From an uncultured SAR86 cluster bacterium (GTDB lineage: Bacteria > Pseudomonadota > Gammaproteobacteria > Magnimaribacterales > D2472): a stretch of DNA of 64,000 bases. Under the pieces are notes generated by a model, which was not told the DNA's origin, made no database searches, and was given only the letters and a program-made list of their open reading frames with translations. The DNA is taken from assembly GCA_905181595.1 (NCBI GenBank), contig CAJIYI010000001.1:463938-527937 (forward strand), read 5' to 3'. The position numbers and the translations under genes were made by a program. Shown one piece after another: positions 62,030 to 64,000 of the stretch (position 1 is its first letter; each line of letters begins with the position of its first letter).

Positions 62030-63376
62030 ATGCAAAACAGGACAGAGCAGTTCTTAAATGACCCTGTATTTCCATTGCTTATTAGAATGTCAGCTCCGAA
62101 TACAATTGCATTCTTTATTCAAGCTATCGTTGTGTTAGCCGAAGTGTGGTTTATAAGTAAACTAGGCACTACTTCATTGGCTGCAGTGGCATTAGCTTTC
62201 CCCATAATCATGCTCACTCAACAGATGGCTTTTGGTGCTCTGGGTGGTGCAGTTTCTTCTTCGATCGCAAGGAGCTTAGGAGCCGAGGACAAAGAAAGGG
62301 CTGAAAAATTATTGTGGCATTCATTGCTACTGTCTTGCTGTGGATACTTCTTCTTTTTTTTAATATTTTTTACCGGGGGCGAGAGCGTGCTAATGGCTCT
62401 CGGCGGAGAAGGCTCATTGTTAGAAGAATCTTTGCTGTACATTAAAATATTTTTAGCTGGAGCTATATTTATTTGGCTATCAGGAACGCTAAGCGCAGCT
62501 TTAAGAGGCATAGGTAATATGCGTTTTCCTGCGCTACTCATGATCCTAGGCTCAGGCATTCAGGTCATTCTAGCTGGAGGTCTTATTCTTGGTTGGTTTG
62601 GCCTTCCTAAACTTGGAATTATTGGAGCCCCTTTATCAGCTATATCTGTAGCAGCTTTTATGGCTATAGTCATGATTTTTAAGTTTATGCATTCATCTAG
62701 CAATGTTCAATTAAAAATTTCAAACTTAAGTTTTGAGAAGGAACTATTTAGAGATATTTTTAATGTTGCCTTACCTGCATCATTAGCACCAATATTTACA
62801 GTTGGAACTATTCTTATCTTAACTGGTCTTGTGGGTCAGTTCGGAGTGTCGGCACTGGCTGGATATGGAATAGGTTCCAGAATTGAATTTTTGATGATCC
62901 CTTTAGTGTTTGGAATTGGTACAGCTATGACAACTATGGTTGGAACAAATATTGGAGCGAACAAAGTTGAGAGAGCTGAGAGGATAGGTTGGCTTGGAGG
63001 ATCATTTGCGGGACTCTTTTCAGGAATGATAGGACTCATACTGATTCTAAGTTCTAGTTATTGGATTAATTTCTTCGCCACAGACCAGGCAACTTATATA
63101 GTAACCAAGCAATACATTGAAATAGTAGGATTGTGCTTTACCTTTCAAGGGCTAGGGCTTTCTCTTTACTTTGCATCGCAGGGAGCCAATGCCATGAAGT
63201 GGCCAATTATAGCTACCGTTTCGAGGTTCGTCGTTGCTGCATTAGGAGGATGGATAGCTGTAAATTGGTTTTCCAGCGGCATCGCTGGTGTTTTCTATGC
63301 CGCAGCTTCAGCCATGACCTTATATGGTTTGATGCTGGTGCTTTCTCTTAAGATGGGTGCCTGGAGAAGTAACTAA
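62030..63376 (+). CDS. MATE-family efflux transporter (second copy)
   Basis: This is a 448-residue, 12-helix transporter of the multidrug and toxin extrusion family. It has FPLLIRMSAPNTIAFFIQAIVVLAEVWFISKLGT, GGAVSSSIARSLGAED, and the second-half GTAMTTMVGTNIGANKVERAE. It is more like the DinF/bacterial-exporter branch than the NorM-like gene at 21 kb, so the two are not recent duplicates. ATG 62030 (MQNRTEQFLND) is chosen over the long upstream open stretch, which is not conserved-looking. Confidence 0.88.
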   Translation: MQNRTEQFLNDPVFPLLIRMSAPNTIAFFIQAIVVLAEVWFISKLGTTSLAAVALAFPIIMLTQQMAFGALGGAVSSSIARSLGAEDKERAEKLLWHSLLLSCCGYFFFFLIFFTGGESVLMALGGEGSLLEESLLYIKIFLAGAIFIWLSGTLSAALRGIGNMRFPALLMILGSGIQVILAGGLILGWFGLPKLGIIGAPLSAISVAAFMAIVMIFKFMHSSSNVQLKISNLSFEKELFRDIFNVALPASLAPIFTVGTILILTGLVGQFGVSALAGYGIGSRIEFLMIPLVFGIGTAMTTMVGTNIGANKVERAERIGWLGGSFAGLFSGMIGLILILSSSYWINFFATDQATYIVTKQYIEIVGLCFTFQGLGLSLYFASQGANAMKWPIIATVSRFVVAALGGWIAVNWFSSGIAGVFYAAASAMTLYGLMLVLSLKMGAWRSN

Positions 63377-63395
63377 TTCTCCAATTTCTTTTTTC

Positions 63396-64000
63396 TTATT
63401 CATCTTTCCACTCAGGCGATTTTTTTTCTATGAATGCATTAATGCCTTCTTTGGCATCATGTTTTAGCAAATTATCTTTCATAACTTCAGATGTATATTT
63501 ATATGCTGCAGATAAATCCATTTCAGCTTGGGCATAGAACGCTTGCTTTCCAGTGGATACCGTCATCGATGATTTGCTAGCAATTTTTTCTGCTAATTTG
63601 GTTACTTCAAGAGTTAACTCCTCTTTTTGAACCAGATTATTTATTAATCCTATTTCTTTTGCCTTGCTAGCATCAATAAAGTCACCAGTAAGCAGCATTT
63701 CCATAGCATTCTTTTTGTTCACATTTCTTGAAAGAGCAACCATTGGAGTTGAGCAAAAAAGACCAAGATTTACTCCAGGAGTAGCAAACCGAGACTCATT
63801 AGAGGCTATTGCAAGATCGCAACTTGCAACCAATTGACAGCCTGCAGCTGTCGCTACCCCATCAACTTCAGCGATAATTGGTTGGGGTGAACTAACTATT
63901 AGCTGCATTAATGCTGAGCAAGAGTCAAAAAGGTCTTGGTAGAACTCCTCGCCACTATCTTTATTCTCTCTTGCGGCTGTTATTTCTTTTAAATCATGCC
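63396..64000 (-). CDS. Enoyl-CoA hydratase/isomerase, ECHDC3-like (5' end outside window)
   Basis: This is a crotonase-fold protein whose frame is open to the right edge, so the true start lies beyond. The edge segment GHDLKEITAAREN, then FYQDLFDSCSALMQLIV, PIIAEVDGVATAAGCQLVASCDLA (oxyanion-hole region) and GVNLGLFCSTPMVALSR closely resemble vertebrate ECHDC3. The usual catalytic acids of hydratases are not clearly present, so it may act as an isomerase or on another acyl-CoA. At least 200 residues are visible. Confidence 0.92.
   Translation of the reverse strand, partial: HDLKEITAARENKDSGEEFYQDLFDSCSALMQLIVSSPQPIIAEVDGVATAAGCQLVASCDLAIASNESRFATPGVNLGLFCSTPMVALSRNVNKKNAMEMLLTGDFIDASKAKEIGLINNLVQKEELTLEVTKLAEKIASKSSMTVSTGKQAFYAQAEMDLSAAYKYTSEVMKDNLLKHDAKEGINAFIEKKSPEWKDE

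Overview
The window is a dense, AT-rich stretch of bacterial chromosome with almost no intergenic space. Gene content and order are gammaproteobacterial: rlmN-rodZ-ispG-hisS-yfgM-bamB-der, sdhCDAB-sucAB-lpd-sucCD, murJ-ribF-ileS-lspA-ispH, rpsP-rimM-trmD-rplS and xerD-dsbC-hom-thrC. The small gaps, frequent GTG and TTG starts, low GC and many lipid or acyl-CoA genes fit a streamlined marine lineage such as a SAR86-like bacterium. That placement is inference; no rRNA or tRNA gene was seen to anchor it.

Layout. 1-2.6 kb: iscS (partial), iscU, iscA, fdx, iscX and ndk (Fe-S assembly, with hscB/hscA absent from the operon). 2.6-10 kb: rlmN through der. 10-21 kb: a complete succinate dehydrogenase / 2-oxoglutarate dehydrogenase / succinyl-CoA synthetase operon behind one recognisable promoter. 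21-24.3 kb: MATE transporter, hexapeptide acetyltransferase, pdxB. 24.3-30 kb, minus strand: two acyl-CoA synthetases, a luciferase-like oxidoreductase, selO and a tiny lipoprotein. 30-40 kb: yhhQ, msrB, murJ, ribF, ileS, lspA-ispH (one open frame), ampD, ampG and a VanZ-like protein. 40-43 kb: groES-groEL and a urate-oxidase-N-like membrane protein, with clear terminators. 43-47.6 kb: corB and ypjD-like genes divergent from the rpsP operon. 47.6-55.8 kb: xerD, dsbC, hom, thrC, a GNAT gene, prfB, lysS and a PrsW-like protein. 55.8-64 kb: a DUF6231-like protein, mdh, alkB, ferredoxin reductase, an SDR dehydrogenase, a GST, a YhiN-type flavoprotein, a second MATE and a partial ECHDC3-type crotonase.

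Two things stand out. First, the two ribosomal proteins of the rpsP operon carry large acidic additions. S16 has a C-terminal tail built from a 30-bp tandem repeat, with eight identical copies, and L19 has an N-terminal extension of about 83 residues that is nearly devoid of basic residues. Second, about twenty single-base frame disruptions interrupt otherwise intact, mostly essential genes. Roughly seventeen of them are +1, and eleven of the twenty lie in 1.3-4.5 kb. Conserved protein sequence resumes in the next frame each time, so sequencing or assembly error is the likeliest cause. The genuine programmed frameshift of prfB is present and is distinct from these.

Functionally the window combines Fe-S assembly feeding SDH, IspG, IspH and RlmN; the lower half of the TCA cycle plus malate dehydrogenase; envelope biogenesis (BamB, YfgM, RodZ, MurJ, LspA, AmpD/AmpG recycling); translation; threonine and PLP synthesis; and a set of acyl-CoA, flavin and crotonase enzymes suggesting catabolism of lipid-like or polycyclic substrates.
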